A DNA stretch of 64,000 nt from Euclidia mi (taxonomy: Eukaryota > Arthropoda > Insecta > Lepidoptera > Erebidae), in contig OX123186.2 in assembly GCA_944739405.2 (NCBI GenBank), forward strand, positions 33,155,551-33,219,550, in the 5' to 3' direction. The position numbers were made by a program, and so were the translations under genes. This document shows positions 24,628 through 37,171 of this stretch, one piece after another (within the stretch, counting starts at the first letter, position 1; each line of letters begins with the position of its first letter). The notes beneath the pieces were generated by a model that did no database searches, had not been told where the DNA came from, and saw nothing but the letters and a program-made list of their open reading frames with translations.

Positions 24628-26217
24628 TTTTTTTTTTTTATTGCTGCTAGTGGCAGACGAGCGATCGGCCCATCTGATGGTAAACGGTAACCGCTGCTCA
24701 TGGACTTCGCTAATGTCAGGGTATACACAGCAAAGCCGCTGCCTACCGTGAAAGTCATGCTCTCTTTCAACCTCGTTTGAAGAAGGACAGGTAATAGTCA
24801 CTCCCCGTGAAAGAGTCGGTAAAATACGCAGAGAAAACCAAAGTCTCTCCGCTGCTCCAGCGACTCTAGTCTAGCCGTGAGATCGGGATCATCGACGATT
24901 CGAACAGCTCGTCTCTGTAGGGAGTCAAGTGGATCAAGCTGATATTTTGGCACTCCGGCCCAGAGATGTCAGCAGTACTCCACATGTGGCCGGACTTGCG
25001 CTTTATAAAGCATAAGCCGTTGGCTTGGTGTGAAGTACCGCTTAGCCCGGTTCAGCACTCCCAGCTTCTTGCTTGCCAATTTGGCTTTGTCCTCCAAATG
25101 ACTCCCAAATTGGACTTTGTTCGATATTTCAACGCCGAGGATCCCAATATTCTCGGCAATATGCAGGGGTACTCCTTGAAACCGAGGCGCTATAACGAAA
25201 GGGTCTTTCTTCGCAGTGAACGCGCATACTTGTGTCTTAGTGGGGTTATATTGAAAAAGGTTCTTTTCACCCCATTTGGAGGCGCGCCCTAGAGAGTCCT
25301 CGACTTCAGACACAAGTTGCAATCGTCTTTCCTGTACCTGGCTCCGAGGGACATTCTGGTGGCTGGTGTACCGCGCATCACCCGTACTGTCATCTGCATA
25401 GCAATGCATGTTCTCAATTGACAACAAGTCATTGATATGCAAGATGAACAGCGTTGGGGAGAGCACCGAGCCTTGTGGGACGCCAGCGTTGATCGACTTC
25501 ATTTCGGAGCAGCTGCCGTCTGCGACGACTTTAATGCTCCGATCAGCCAGAAAGCTGGCAATCCATTTGCAGAGTCCCTCGGGGATTCCATAAGATGGTA
25601 ACTTCGATAGAAGTGCCCTGTGCCAGACCCGGTCAAATGCCTTGGCAATGTCAAGGCTAACGGCTAGAGCTTCGCCCCCACTCTCCAAGGCTTCTGCCCA
25701 GCGGTGTGTAAGGTACACTAGAAGGTCGCCAGCCGAACGACCATGCCGAAAACCGTACTGGCGGTCGCTGATCAGCTGGCGATCCTCTAGGTACTGGAGG
25801 AGTTTGTTGTTGATGACTCGCTCCATTACCTTGGAGTGTAAGGACGTTACCGCTATTGGCCTATAGTTTGACGGATCCGATCTGTCACCCTTTTTAGGAA
25901 AAGTGTGAACATGGGCTATCTTCCACGAAGATGGAACCCTGTTAGCATTATAGGAAAGACGATATAAGCGCGTTAATACGGGGGTCAACTCAGGGGCGCA
26001 CGTCTTCAGCACCACTGCTGGGATGCCGTCAGGCCCACTCAACTTGTGGATGTCCAGAAGTTTGAGCTGCCGCCTGACCGCACGTTGTGTAATGCGGATT
26101 TCAGGCAGGGAGCTCCCACACCAGGGGATGAACGGTGGTTGACGGCCTATTGTCACTACTTGAGTTATTGTTCTGTCAAAAGTGTCAGCTATCAAGCAAG
26201 ATACCATTGCGTTAGCT
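24628..26217 (-). mobile_element. jockey-like LINE, 5'-truncated
   Basis: On the minus strand the fragment runs from about 26217 to an A-run at 24628-24640, preceded by 'catcagatgggccgatcgctcgtctgccac', a 3' end type common in lepidopteran jockey-like LINEs. The endonuclease part is absent. 5' truncation with a poly(A) tail is the usual product of target-primed reverse transcription. Confidence 0.8.
24790..26207 (-). pseudogene. jockey-like reverse transcriptase ORF2 fragment
   Basis: The longest open part (26207-24969, 412 codons) covers the reverse transcriptase: SGPDGIP, FPKKGDRSDPSNYRPI, RQYGFRHGRS, SLDIAKAFDRVWH, a GVPQGSVLSPTLF block and the catalytic CYADD, then thumb-like sequence ending HVEYC. 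A TGA follows directly, but the same frame continues (HLWAGVPKYQLDPLDSLQRR) for about 55 codons, so the element once coded further and carries a nonsense change. The endonuclease and ORF1 are missing, so it cannot move on its own. A further frame from about 24801 looks like a rearranged end. Confidence 0.85.
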
Positions 26218-26544
26218 GGCTGAAGCCGCTACATATTAATAAAAAAATCAATAAAATAAAACAAGGCAACGCTGCGCTCGCGCTGTTGAGTGTACGTTAT
26301 AACAAGATAGTAATAAATAAACAAGATAAGAAAATAAGTAACATTGACAGCCATATGAAATTCCTTCCATCCAATGAGTGGCGTACAGGTAGGTGAAGGT
26401 GCCGCACTCAATTGGCTTATCATACATTAAATATGCCATGGTAATACTAAGGTCGATTTTTGTTTGTTTAATAAAATTTGCCTACACTTATTTTTAAATG
26501 AATATACCGATTTCAGGCTACGTATAGGCGGTGGGAGGTCATTC
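26218..26544. other. spacer between two LINE fragments
   Basis: Short frames only; nothing recognised. Confidence 0.4.
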
Positions 26545-26573
26545 CATATTTACATACATAGACTCACGCCTGT

Positions 26574-27772
26574 TTCCCGGAGGGGTAGGCAGAGACTACG
26601 GATCGCCATTTGCAAAGATCCTGACATACCCCCCTTGCTTCATTCACTCCCATCAAGTTTCTCATGCATGTTCTTCTGTTTAGGGTACTTCTGACCTGTC
26701 ATTTTTTTAGGATGTCTCCAATCTGGTCAGAGAACGTCCGCCTAGGTCTTCCTCTTCGTCCTGTTCCATTTACATTTGCCTTATATATCTTCTTTGTCAG
26801 TGTCAGTTCGTCATCCATCCTCTCCATGTGCCCAAACCATCTTAATATGCCTTTCTCGATGCTTGTCCCTACATCTTATTTTACCCCACACCACTCTTAT
26901 CACATACTTATCAGTGCTCTCATTTCTACAGCATTTATTCTAGTTTCAAGTCTCTTCTGCCACACCCAACTTTCACTACCATACATAAGGGTAGGCACTA
27001 ACACCCCTCTATGCACACAGCCAAACGTGCCTTTTTGGAAACGTTTTGACTGTTCATAAACGCCTTCAGAGCTCCATTCACTCTATTACCTGCATTAACT
27101 CTTCTTTCAATATCTTCTTCATTCTTACCACCTCTTTTAAACAACGTACCTAAGTATACGAACTCATTCACTTGTTTCACTCGCTGTCTATCGATCAAAA
27201 GATTACAAGCCGTAACGCATTCCTCCATTTCAAAAACTATAACTTTCGTTTTACTTACATTCACTTTCATTCCTTTCCTCTCTAACGCACCATGCATGAT
27301 TGTTACCATCTCCTGCAACTCCTCCGCTGAAGACAAGGCAAGTATTATCTGATCATCAGCATAAAAGAGGCATTTGACGAGTAACCCATTCATCCTTAAT
27401 CCGCAGTCACAATGTTTTAAATCTTGCAAACAACTGTCCATGAAGAGGTTAAACAGCCACGGCGACGCTACACATCCTTGTCTAACACCTTTCTCGATGG
27501 TACACCAGTCAGTGTATGCCCCGTTTATCCTCACACAAGCTCTAGAATCCTCATAAAGGGATTTCAGCGCTCGAATGAGGCTGCTGTCCACCCCATTCAC
27601 TGACAGCACCGACCACACTTCATTTCTCACCACTTTATCGTAAGCCTTTTTCTAATCCACGAATGTACAATAGATCTGTTGACCTTTGGCCAAAAACTTT
27701 TCGACTAAGCTTCGCAAGGAAAAATCCTGATCCGTACATCCCATACCCTTTCGGAATCCCGCTTGTACATCC
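26574..27772 (-). pseudogene. LINE-B reverse transcriptase, C-terminal piece
   Basis: Visible motifs in order: QAGFRKGMGCTDQ, a CTFVD palm-A region near 27655, GVRQGCVASPWLFNLFMD, the catalytic YADD (LFYADDQIILA), then KTKVIVFE and YLGTLF. A frameshift near 27645 separates palm A from the rest. Another near 27000, plus further breaks, interrupt the stretch up to the C-terminal end KWRSVVSAYPSG with its TGA at 26574. The product would have been an endonuclease/reverse transcriptase. It is clearly decayed. Confidence 0.8.
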
Positions 27773-28247
27773 TGGTAGCGCCCTTTCCATCGAGAACTAA
27801 TCACGTCAACGTCAATGGTTCGTCGCTGCTCGGCCAATCCGAACGATCCTTTTCATAAATCCCCTCCCGAAACACCTCGCTATTGGCTGCCTTGCTCAAC
27901 GGCGACGCAGAGCTTTCGAGACGCTGAAAACGTGTCCGCCATACCGAACTACATCGCACCGCATCGCTATATATAATTATTACCACTTATACAAAACTCA
28001 ACAAAACCGCTCGCGAATGAAAGTGATTTGTGTAGTGGAGTGAATCAAGCAGCTTCATCTCGAAAACACCAGGAGACTGCCCTTCTGAGAAGAAGAAGAT
28101 TGCCGTGCAAGGTAAGAGGTTCCTTTTTACACCATACTTTCTCTCCCTCTCCAATCCTAGGCGACCAGAACTCGCCATCCTTTAGATACAGTCCATTTTT
28201 TCCCAAATCGCCTAGGAACCATACGGTTTCGGTGTAAGGCCGAACCA
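27773..28247 (+). repeat. 5' LTR of BEL element 2
   Basis: 475 bp, opening TGGTAGCGCC and closing CCGAACCA, matching 47065-47534. It contains a TATA-like gctatatataatt near 27965-27977. Further in, it has a donor-like GCAAGGTAAGAG near 28107-28118, which could splice a leader. The outer flank CATCC (27768-27772) matches that after the 3' LTR (47535-47539), giving a 5-bp target duplication as expected for BEL/Pao. Confidence 0.9.
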
Positions 28248-28730
28248 TTTTTTTGATCCATACGAGTCGGATTCATTTACGTTTTATACGTAAAACCTCG
28301 TTATATCTATATACCTAGGCAGTTATAGCACCTAGCTATACTCCTACTCCATTCACATAACCGTCACATGGTTGTTTCCGCCCGCATCAGTAGGTAAACT
28401 TTTATGTAGCTACCTACTTACCCAATTATTATTACTGGAACTATCATAGTTGTCTTGTAAATCTCATATTTCGAGCAACTTTTAATTCCACAGCTCTAAA
28501 ATGTTGCCTACTTAGCCTACTTAGGTAAAATAATAGGTAAGTAAGTAAGTTTATTTCTCATTGAATTCTTCACAAATTGCTCTTATTTTATACATATGTA
28601 AGTATATAAGTATGACATATAAATGTGTTAGACTAAAGAGGTCACCTTTGACGGCTGTACTAGTGTAAACTGAAGGTACATTAGATATTCTTATTTTGTT
28701 TCGGTCTCATTAGCTTATGCTTACGAAAGC
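28248..28730 (+). other. BEL element 2 leader between LTR and gag
   Basis: Non-coding leader after the 5' LTR, beginning with a T-run and gatccatacgagtcgg, where the primer-binding site should be. I could not assign the tRNA. It contains repeated 'aggta' strings. Confidence 0.5.
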
Positions 28731-30996
28731 ATGTCACAACAAAAGAAGTCACGCGTGTTGGAAGACAAAGAGATGACAATCTTAGAAGCAAAACGCAATA
28801 TTTTATTTGAGCGTATTCAAAACATTTATGAGCGCTCAAAAATCGCCGCTATTTCCGATAGTAATAGGGAGTCATTTCTCAGCTATTGTATGACAGTAGA
28901 TAGTATTCGAACAGATTTTCATAAGTTGTTAGACGATTATAACGCAAGATTGCTTTCTGTCAATCCTGATGAAAAACTGAAGTATCAGGCGTACACCTCA
29001 TTCGAAGATCTTTATTGTATTATTAAGCGTATACAATCGCAATTGGAGGGTAAATGTACGGCACAGCCCGTTGCCGCGGCCCGCCGAGATTACCGCCAAT
29101 TGAGATTATGTCGTTTGATGGCGATATACGAAACTGGCCGTTATTCTATGCGAGTTTTAAGTCTACAGTGCACGATAATGGTTCTCTGACAGATGCTGAC
29201 AGGTTGTACTATTTAATAGGTAAACTGTCACCGAAGGCCCAGTCCGTATTTGCAGGTGTCACACCCAGTGCTGAGAATTATCAGGTCATATTTCAGTCAC
29301 TACTTGACAGATATCAGGACACGCGCGTCCTAGCGTCTACCTACTTTGACCAAGCTTTAAATCTCAAACTGTCCGGCAACACGTCTGTCTCGAATTTCCA
29401 GCTGTTTATTGATAACTTCGTAACCGCGGTTAATTCTCTTAGGAACTTAAAATTAGAAGATCTTTCCGACTTTATGTTGCTTCAACTCGCTTTAAAAAAG
29501 TTTGACACTGATACAATTCGTGCTTTCGAGATGACGGAACGCAATAATAAAGTACCTACACTAGATAGTTTTATTTCGTTCATCAAAGATCAGTGTCGAA
29601 TATTTCATAATACACAGTCTAGTTCACCTAACCCGTCTAACACTAACAGCAGCAAACAAAGGTTGAATAAAGCGCGAAATAGTAATAATAACTCGGTCCC
29701 TAATCCACAATCTTACGTAACATGCTCGGAATCTAATAAAATCAATTCACAGAAGTGTCTGTGCAGTAATATAGTGCACGACCATTTCTATAAATGTCCC
29801 GCTTTTAATAATTTAAATCCGACCGCTCGTTTCAAGTGCGTATAAGATAACAAAGCATGCATTAATTGCTTAAGTATAAAGCATAAAACGAGTGATTGTT
29901 CTAGTAGAACGAGATGCCGCTCATGTAATCAACGACACCATTCACTGTTACATTTCGATAAAGGTAGCCCGTTGTCAAGCCAAGCCGCTAACCTTGACAC
30001 ACTTACGTCGCAGGTGCAGGCCACGGTGACTACCCCCTCCACGCCTCAGGGCGAAATATCGTTGTGTACGACATCCATTGCGCGGGCGGCGTGGACGCGC
30101 GGACGGCCTTCGCGCGCTTGTAGTGATCAGAGCAGTGCTAAGCCGCGGTGTATGACGTCTAAGACTGTTCTGTTAGCGACAGCGCAAGTTATCGTTTATG
30201 ATGTTAATGGGTCGCCGCACATGGTACGTTCTCTACTTGATAGCGCGTCTCAGACCAATTTAATAACATTTGAGTTGTTCAAACGCCTCGGATTGTAGAA
30301 TAACTTTAAAAATACTAACTCAATAGTCAAAGGGATCGGCGGTTCAGAAAAACATTGCAAGGGTTCCGTAGATATTAAAATACATTCGGGTTTTGATAGG
30401 GACATTAATTTTAACATTTCTTCGCTTATCGTGGAGCGTATTACGGACACATTGCCAAACGCTAATATGGACGTATCGCTACTCACACACCTCGAGTCAT
30501 TGCCGCTAGCAGACTCGGAGTTTGCGAATCCGGCAGACATTGATGTTTTGATCGGAGCTGCAATATTCCCGCACTTGCTACTAATTAAAGTGGTACGTAG
30601 TGAGCAACATAACTTACCGCCCGCTATTGAGACGTTATTTGGGTATGTGATTATGGGTACCGTACCTACATTACATACTTCTCAATACGTTACGTCTTGC
30701 TGTTGTTCTGTTCTTCATGAAAATAATATTGATTCTCTTCTCAAGTGATTTTGGGAGCTTGAAGAGGTAACCGCACCGCCCTCGATGAGCCGTAAAGATC
30801 TCGAGTGTGAAGAACATTTCCGCGCTACCACTGTTCGTGACGACAGTGGCAGATACGTTGTGGCGTTGCCATTCTGTGGTGACCCTTATTCGTTAGGCGA
30901 CTCGTACGCTGCTGCGCTCAGACGTTTCCATTGTTTGAACGTAAACTTGATGCATCACTTAAGTTACGCAGCGCCTATAATGACGTCATTCGTGAC
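28731..30996 (+). pseudogene. BEL element 2 gag, protease and start of pol
   Basis: Gag comes first, with an N-terminal helical part and a DUF1759-type region (FDGDIRNWPLFYASFKS). Zinc-knuckle-like clusters follow (CINCLSIKHKTSDC near 29860, CRSCNQRHH near 29920), then an aspartic protease-type part (LLDSASQTNL near 30235) and a DUF1758-like stretch. A frameshift near 29075 separates the first 115 codons. From 29054 on, one frame continues with in-frame stops at 29843-29845 (TAA), 30296-30298 (TAG) and 30746-30748 (TGA), then shifts again near 30935. It has decayed. Confidence 0.8.
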
Positions 30997-31000
30997 TACA

Positions 31001-31936
31001 CTTTTTTTTTTTTTTTTCGCTACGTGTATAATAATTTAATTGATAAAAATAGTTTTATTTTGTTTTCATCATTAATTTTATGTCTAAATTAAAGTGTATA
31101 CCCATAAACCTTAGCAATAATTGTTTGTGTAACATAATATCAAAGGACTAGTGACTAAACCTCACTGGAAAACTTGTGGCGGACCAACTGTCAAAGTAAC
31201 GGACAACTGGTACAACATAAACAAGATTCAAAATCAACTGGAAACCCGGGGAATTATTTACTTATCCCTGTATCGTTTTATTCATATAATACTAACTAAT
31301 ATACACTATACATTTCATAAACACTGCTCACTGCACGTGAGCGACGTCATTTACAATACACAGCGGCACCGTTTATGTCTCCTTTTGCTTGACAATTTGT
31401 GGAAGCAAAATCGATGACGAAAAACATTTGCCTCAGACACCATATACTACATGACACACTATACACAAAACGTAATTATTTATTATAAAATAAGTATATT
31501 AATTTAAGGAGTAAAATAGTGTTACACAGGTCAATTTATAGAAGTAAGCACCTACATTCCAATTTTTATTTTATTGTTCTATAACACTATACACAAAACG
31601 TAATTATTTATTATAAAATAAGTATATTAATTTAAGGAGTACAATAGTGTTACACAGGTCAATTTATAGAAGTACCTACCTACATTCCAATTTTTTTTTA
31701 TTGTTTTATATATATAATATCAAACATAGAATTTTTTTACCTATTCATTACTTTCATATTCCCCAATAGTTAGATTTAAAATAAGCTGTTCCCAAATTTA
31801 CTTTTCTGTTATGTTTTTATAATCTACCTACATTATTTCCTTCTCAACTTTCTATCCACCCATTTGTTAGTTTCTCTCTGCTGACTTTACTCACTCTTCC
31901 TTATATTTCAGGTGCTTACGGGGTAGGTCTGTTCAA
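31001..31936 (+). promoter_or_regulatory. 5' UTR of the CR1-like LINE with a 128-bp tandem duplication
   Basis: No coding capacity. A 128-bp unit beginning 'cactatacacaaaacgtaatt' occurs twice in tandem (31457-31584 and 31585-about 31707) with few differences. Several LINEs carry their internal promoter in repeated 5' UTR units; whether that holds here is inference. The left edge is a 17-T run at 31002-31017. Confidence 0.5.
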
Positions 31937-32537
31937 ATGATGACCCGCAGAATGGCAGTTCTGGAGGACAAATTACAGTCCACACTCAAGGAATTGGAAT
32001 CCTCTAAATGCCTGTGTAACCAGCTGCTACAGGAAAGAGAGGACAGCGAAGAAGAAGTAAAGAAAATAGTAGACAAGAACACTGAACTCAAGGCACAGCT
32101 GGCTGAAATGCACACACACCATCTTGAAATACTTGAGCAACATGAACAACTTCGACTGACGGTGTCCAACTTCCAACAGTGCATGGACACTCATGAAGAA
32201 GCTCTGAGACGTGTTGCTGAACTGGAGCGTGAATTGAGTGAAGCTCATAAAACCATCTCCAACATAGAAATAAATAAACACAGTCAACAGATTGCGAATA
32301 CCTGTAGCCTATATCATGAGTTGGTTAGTAGTGAGCCTGATCATGTGGGCATTAGGGAGCCAGTTGTGACAATAGATCTGACCAGGGAGGATACCATTAT
32401 TATGAGACCCAGCTTTTCTAGTCATAATAAACTTAAACGTTACATTAAAATTACTAAATTAATAAAAAAATGTCATAAATCTATTAGGAAATATAATGTG
32501 CATAGGGTTAATTTAAATCTTAGAAAGGAGCGCCAGG

Positions 32538-33252
32538 TGGGAAACTGTTGAGAACAGAGTTGCAGTGGAAGCTGTAATACATCAACCTGACCACGATAGA
32601 CAATTTATCTAAACACCTTCACTGTGGTAGCACAGCGATGACTTATAATCTTAATGTCTTACCAAATATCTCCTGGTGATGTTCTTGAGTGGAGTCCTGG
32701 AGGCAAGCTAGACACACACGAGACTAAATTGGCCAATATTAGCAAGTGAATTATCTTTACTTTACCAGACTCCAACGCAGCGTCTTCAATGCACGATGCA
32801 AGTTCACAGGAATCACAATTTCTCTTTGCAAATGTCAATGAATAGTTCACAATGTCTTTTATCACAATTTACCGTTGCCAGCACTAGATCAGGCGGCAAT
32901 CAAGACGGTTTACTCTATTTAGTTCAATTAATCAACTCACACGAAATGCAAAAAGGTGTGCTCACAATAACTTTTCACAAATGTTCAATATGTCACAAAC
33001 CGTGCCGGAAGTCAAAAAGCGGCAATCTATAAGATTTCACAAACTATTCGCGTAGCTACCAGGATGTGCTTTTCAAAAGGCGATCAATTATTTTACGTAC
33101 GAGACGACAACGTGGTAATTTTTCAACGCGGGAAGGACGGAAGTGACAGTTCAGTGTGACCATTGTCAGAAATTTTCAATAGACTAAACAAAATGTTACT
33201 CAATCGATCTAATCGATTTGACTTATGATAAAAACTAATTCTATTTCAAACA
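32538..33252 (-). repeat. 3' LTR of BEL element 1
   Basis: 715 bp, TGGGAAACTG to TTTCAAACA on the plus strand (TG...CA). It matches 39561-40281 with about five substitutions and one 6-bp indel (aatatt near 39675). Confidence 0.9.
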
Positions 33253-33283
33253 TCCACCCGCCCCGGACCGGCCTACCGGTCCG

Positions 33284-35731
33284 CTAATCGGTTGGTAGAC
33301 GTGACAATGTTGCAACCGCTCTCCTTAGTACCGAACCGTCCACCAAGACCTCAGCAAATCGGGGAACTCCATCAGCCCCAGTTACCAAATGAAGGATGCG
33401 CCCCCTGCGCCATCTGAGTAGCGGAAGGTTAGCCTCCTTGATCAAAACGAGGTCTCCAATCTTGGGTGGATCGGTCTTGTCGGTCCACTTAACGCGTTGC
33501 TGGAGTATGTGCAAATATTCCAAATTCCAGCGTTTCCGAAAGCTCTGAGTAATCTGGCGTACCAATTCAAAATACGAGAGACAACCAGGTCTCGTATCAA
33601 TATAGGGGTACTCAGGCAAGGCGACAAGTGGGCGACCAATCAAAAAATGGCCCGGCGTAAGGGCCTCCAAATCATTCGGATCTGAGGAGATCGGGCACAA
33701 TGGCCGAGAGTTCAAAACGGCCTCAATCTTACAAAACACAGTTGCGAGTTCCTCAAATGTAAGGACAGACTCACCGATTGTCCTGCGCAAGTGTGTTTTG
33801 GCCGATTTTACAGCGGCTTCAAACATACCACCCCAGTGTGGACAATTTGGTGGGGAAAACAACCAATTTATCCCACGTCGGGCAAGCCTATCACCTATAT
33901 CAGCTTTGTTGGTTTCAAGGAAATTAACAACATCATTCAAATAATTATAGGTGCCCTTGAAATTAGTGCCGCAGTCAGAACGGATCAAGGAAGGCAGCCC
34001 TCTGCGGGATACAAATCTGTCAAATGTGGCTACAAACGCCTCGGTCGTAAGCGAGGAGACCAGTTCCAAATGAACGGCCCTTGTGGAGAGGCAAACAAAA
34101 ACACACAAGTAGGCCTTAACAGTCTTGCTGTTTCGAAGTGTCGACGTTTTCAAAAAGAAGGGACCAGCGAAGTCCGTGCCAACACCGTCAAATGTCCTGC
34201 TTTCAGTTACGCGATCTGCCGGTAAGTCCCCCATCAAGGGCTGCATGGTAGAAGCCTTGAGCTTATAGCAAGGGATGCAGCGAAAGACTACACTCCGAAT
34301 AATTCTTCGGGCAGACAAGATCCAAAATTCGCGTTGCAAAATAGCCAACAAAGCATTACAACCAGCATGCGAGTTCTTAAGGTGACGGTCAGTTACCAAC
34401 AAGCGTACCAAATGACCGTCCTTAGGTAACAAAAGGGGGTGACGAGCCCCGTAAGGGAGGTTGGCTTTCTTGAGACGCCCTCCAACGCGCAAGAGACCCG
34501 TATCGTCCAAAAAGGGGTTCAATTTAGAGACAGCTCCCGACAATTTCGATCTCCCTGATTTAAGGATAGCAATCTCCTTTTCAAAATGCGCCAATTGCAC
34601 AGAACGAACCCAAAGGGTGAGGGACTCCTGTCGTTCCTGTGGTGAGAGAAACGGTGTCAGTCGTTTCTGTTGTGGGTGCCTAAAATTAAAAACAAAACGC
34701 TTTATCCAAGCAGTAACACCTAACAACTTGTCGAGGGAGCTGTAACGATTCAACAAAAAATCGGGGTCGAAGGCGCATTCCACCTTTTCAAGAGCGAGTG
34801 TTCGTAGACCCGGCAAATTAGAAGTATTCAAAACTGGCGTTCGAGGCCAATCAATTTCTGGTCGACTCAACCATTCCGGACCCCACCACAGCGAATGACC
34901 TATCAAACTAGGCGTCAAGCATCCGCGCGAGGCACAATCAGCGGGGTTGAGCTCACCTGGCAAGTGTCTCCAAACAAGTTTGACTTCGGATACCTGGATT
35001 TGGGAAACGCGATTAGCGACAAATACCTCCGAGGTGTGGACAGAAGCTTTCAACCAACAAAGAACAATTTGGCTATCTGTCCAGGCGTAGGTCCCATTAA
35101 TACAAATGCTTTTACCCAAAGTGTTAGACACGTGGTTCAATAATCGTACAAGTAGGGCTGCTCCCGAGAGCTCCAATTTTGGGATGGTCAGAGATGTCCG
35201 AAGGGGTGCAACCTTACTCCTCGCCATGATCAGGGAAACCCTCACCTGACCTGAGGCACTGACTGTGCGCAAGTACACCACGGCCGCGTGACCACGTTCC
35301 GAGGCATCACAAAACCCGTGAAGGGTGGCCTTGTACTTCCCGAGAGGAAGGATGGGACGAGGCAAGGAGATCTCGTTGACGGCAGGAAGTGAGGATACAA
35401 AGGAAGTCCATTCCTCAACAAGAGTGCCGTGCAGAGGTTTGTCCCAGGTCAATCCTGCTGTCCAAAGCTTCTGCAAGAAGCATTTTGCCCAAAATATAAT
35501 TGGACAGATCCAACCGTTCGGATCAATGGTTCTGGCGACAGTAGACAATACGAGACGTTTAGTCCAAGAACACGGCAATTTCAAGTCTACGTTATATGTA
35601 AAGATGTCTTGGACTGGTCTGTACTGAACGCCGAGAACAGCCATCATGGCGGTGTTGTCAACAATCTCAAATAGATGTGGATCCTGCTGATGATCCTCTG
35701 GCAAGCCTTCCAAAAGCGCTGGTGAGTTGGA
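33284..35731 (-). pseudogene. BEL element 1 pol, C-terminal part: RNase H, integrase, DUF5641
   Basis: A frame of 809 codons from its first Met (35713), open back to the UAG at 35732-35734. It starts in the reverse transcriptase connection and has an RNase H region (FCDASERGHAAVVYLR, AWTDSQIVLCWL). Next comes an integrase zinc-binding part (HLKNSHAGC with FRCIPCYKL) and the catalytic core with Asp in GVGTDFAGPF, Asp in IRSDCGTNFKG and Glu in GGMFEAAVKSA. A DUF5641-type C-terminus follows (GDLVLIKEANLPLLRWRRGRI). The product would make and insert the cDNA. It shares the frame of the two upstream parts and is cut off only by the UAG. Confidence 0.9.
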
Positions 35732-35734
35732 AAT

Positions 35735-37171
35735 CTATTTACGCAACTCATAACCAGCGGAGGCCAAAATACCTATCAATTCGTCCCGCAGGAGGATCGC
35801 CTCGTCCGCTGTGGAGGCGCCCGAGCAAATGTCATCGACGTAAATATCGTCTTTCAAGATGGCGGAGGCTCGTGGGAAACGTAAGCCTTCTCGGTCTGCG
35901 AGCTCCCAAAGAGAACGTATTGCCAAATAGGGGCTCGACCTTAACCCGTACGTATTGGTATTGAGCTCGTAGACGACCATGGGATCACGAGGAGACTCTC
36001 TCCAAAGGATCAGCTGGAAGCGACGGTCATCAGGGTGGATAATAGTCTGCCTGAACATCATTTTTATGTCGGCCACAAAGACAACCTGATGTCGTCGGAA
36101 GCTGGTGATGACGTCACAAAGGTCCTTGACCAACTTGGGACCAGAATGCAAGCACTGGTTCAAGGATACGCCCGTTGAAGTCTGCGCAGAACCATCAAAC
36201 ACTGTGCGCAGCTTGCCAGTCGATGGCTTCAATACCGCATGATGCGGGAGAAAGTAATGCTCCACCGAACGCCAATCCAAATTTGACACGGACATGTGTC
36301 CCAATTGTTCATATTCTCTCATGAACTCAGTGTACTTCTGTCTGAGCTCCGGATCACGACCCATGCGACGCTCCATAGCCAACAATCTCTTTTCGGCTAA
36401 AGGTCGTGACTCACCAAGCGGAGGCCGAACAGACAGAAATGGTAGCCTCGTAATGATCCGACCAGAACGGTGTCGACCAGTGTTGTTGTGGAAGAACAGC
36501 TCGCACTCCTCATGTTCTGGATTCAAACGGGCAACTTGAGGAGGCTCCTCTACCTCCCAAAACCTCTGAACTGCATCAGAGAGAGCAGAGCCTACAGCCA
36601 ACAAATTATCAAGTTCGGGTGGAGGGGGGTCCCTAGGTACAGGTCCCATCAAAGCAAGTCCAAATATGGTCGGGATGGCAGTCAAACCATTTGGCACCAA
36701 GATCCGTTTCCCACCAATCAAAATTCCACCGAGGACATCAGAGCCAATCAACAAATTGATTTGTCCCGGTGTGTCAAATTTGGGGCCTGCCAGTTCCAAT
36801 CCCGATGTAAAATTCACCACAGCAGCAGATAGCTGCTTCTGTGGGTGCATACCCAAAATATTCTTCAGCACAATAGCCGAGGTTCTAATCCTCGGGTGTG
36901 AAGATTCAACAGGGCCAAACAAAACCTTAACTTGCCCTTCAACATTAGAGGCTACGTCCCCTATGCCCCGTATACAATTTGGAAAAGAACGCATATTTAA
37001 TTTAACCTGTCCTACCAAATAAGTGGAAAGAATGCAACCTTGTGAACCTGTGTCCAATATAGCACGGACAACAACAGAGGTCCCCGTGGGTCCCCAGACC
37101 CTAACAGCAACCGTTGGTAGGATAACGGTCTCAATGGGGGAGGTTGGAGTTATAGGGCAGGGGTCAATGAC
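35735..37171 (-). pseudogene. BEL element 1 pol, N-terminal part: protease and reverse transcriptase
   Basis: Open from the UAG at 37172-37174 to the UAG at 35732-35734. An aspartic protease with DTGSQGCILS lies at about 37035-37057, followed by the DUF1758-type region. The reverse transcriptase has FRQTIIHPDDRRFQL, TYGLRSSPYLA and the catalytic YVDD near 35815-35840. The second UAG falls just after GYELRK, inside the reverse transcriptase. The part has no Met of its own at the start, so it would need readthrough of the first UAG or would be a dead frame. Confidence 0.85.

Noticed and set aside
28028..28248. Short frames in both LTRs of BEL 2
   Set aside because: They repeat in both LTRs simply because the LTRs are identical; no motif, no start context.
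32659..33032. Short frames in BEL 1 LTRs
   Set aside because: Same reason: duplicated LTR sequence (again at 39688-40061), not genes.
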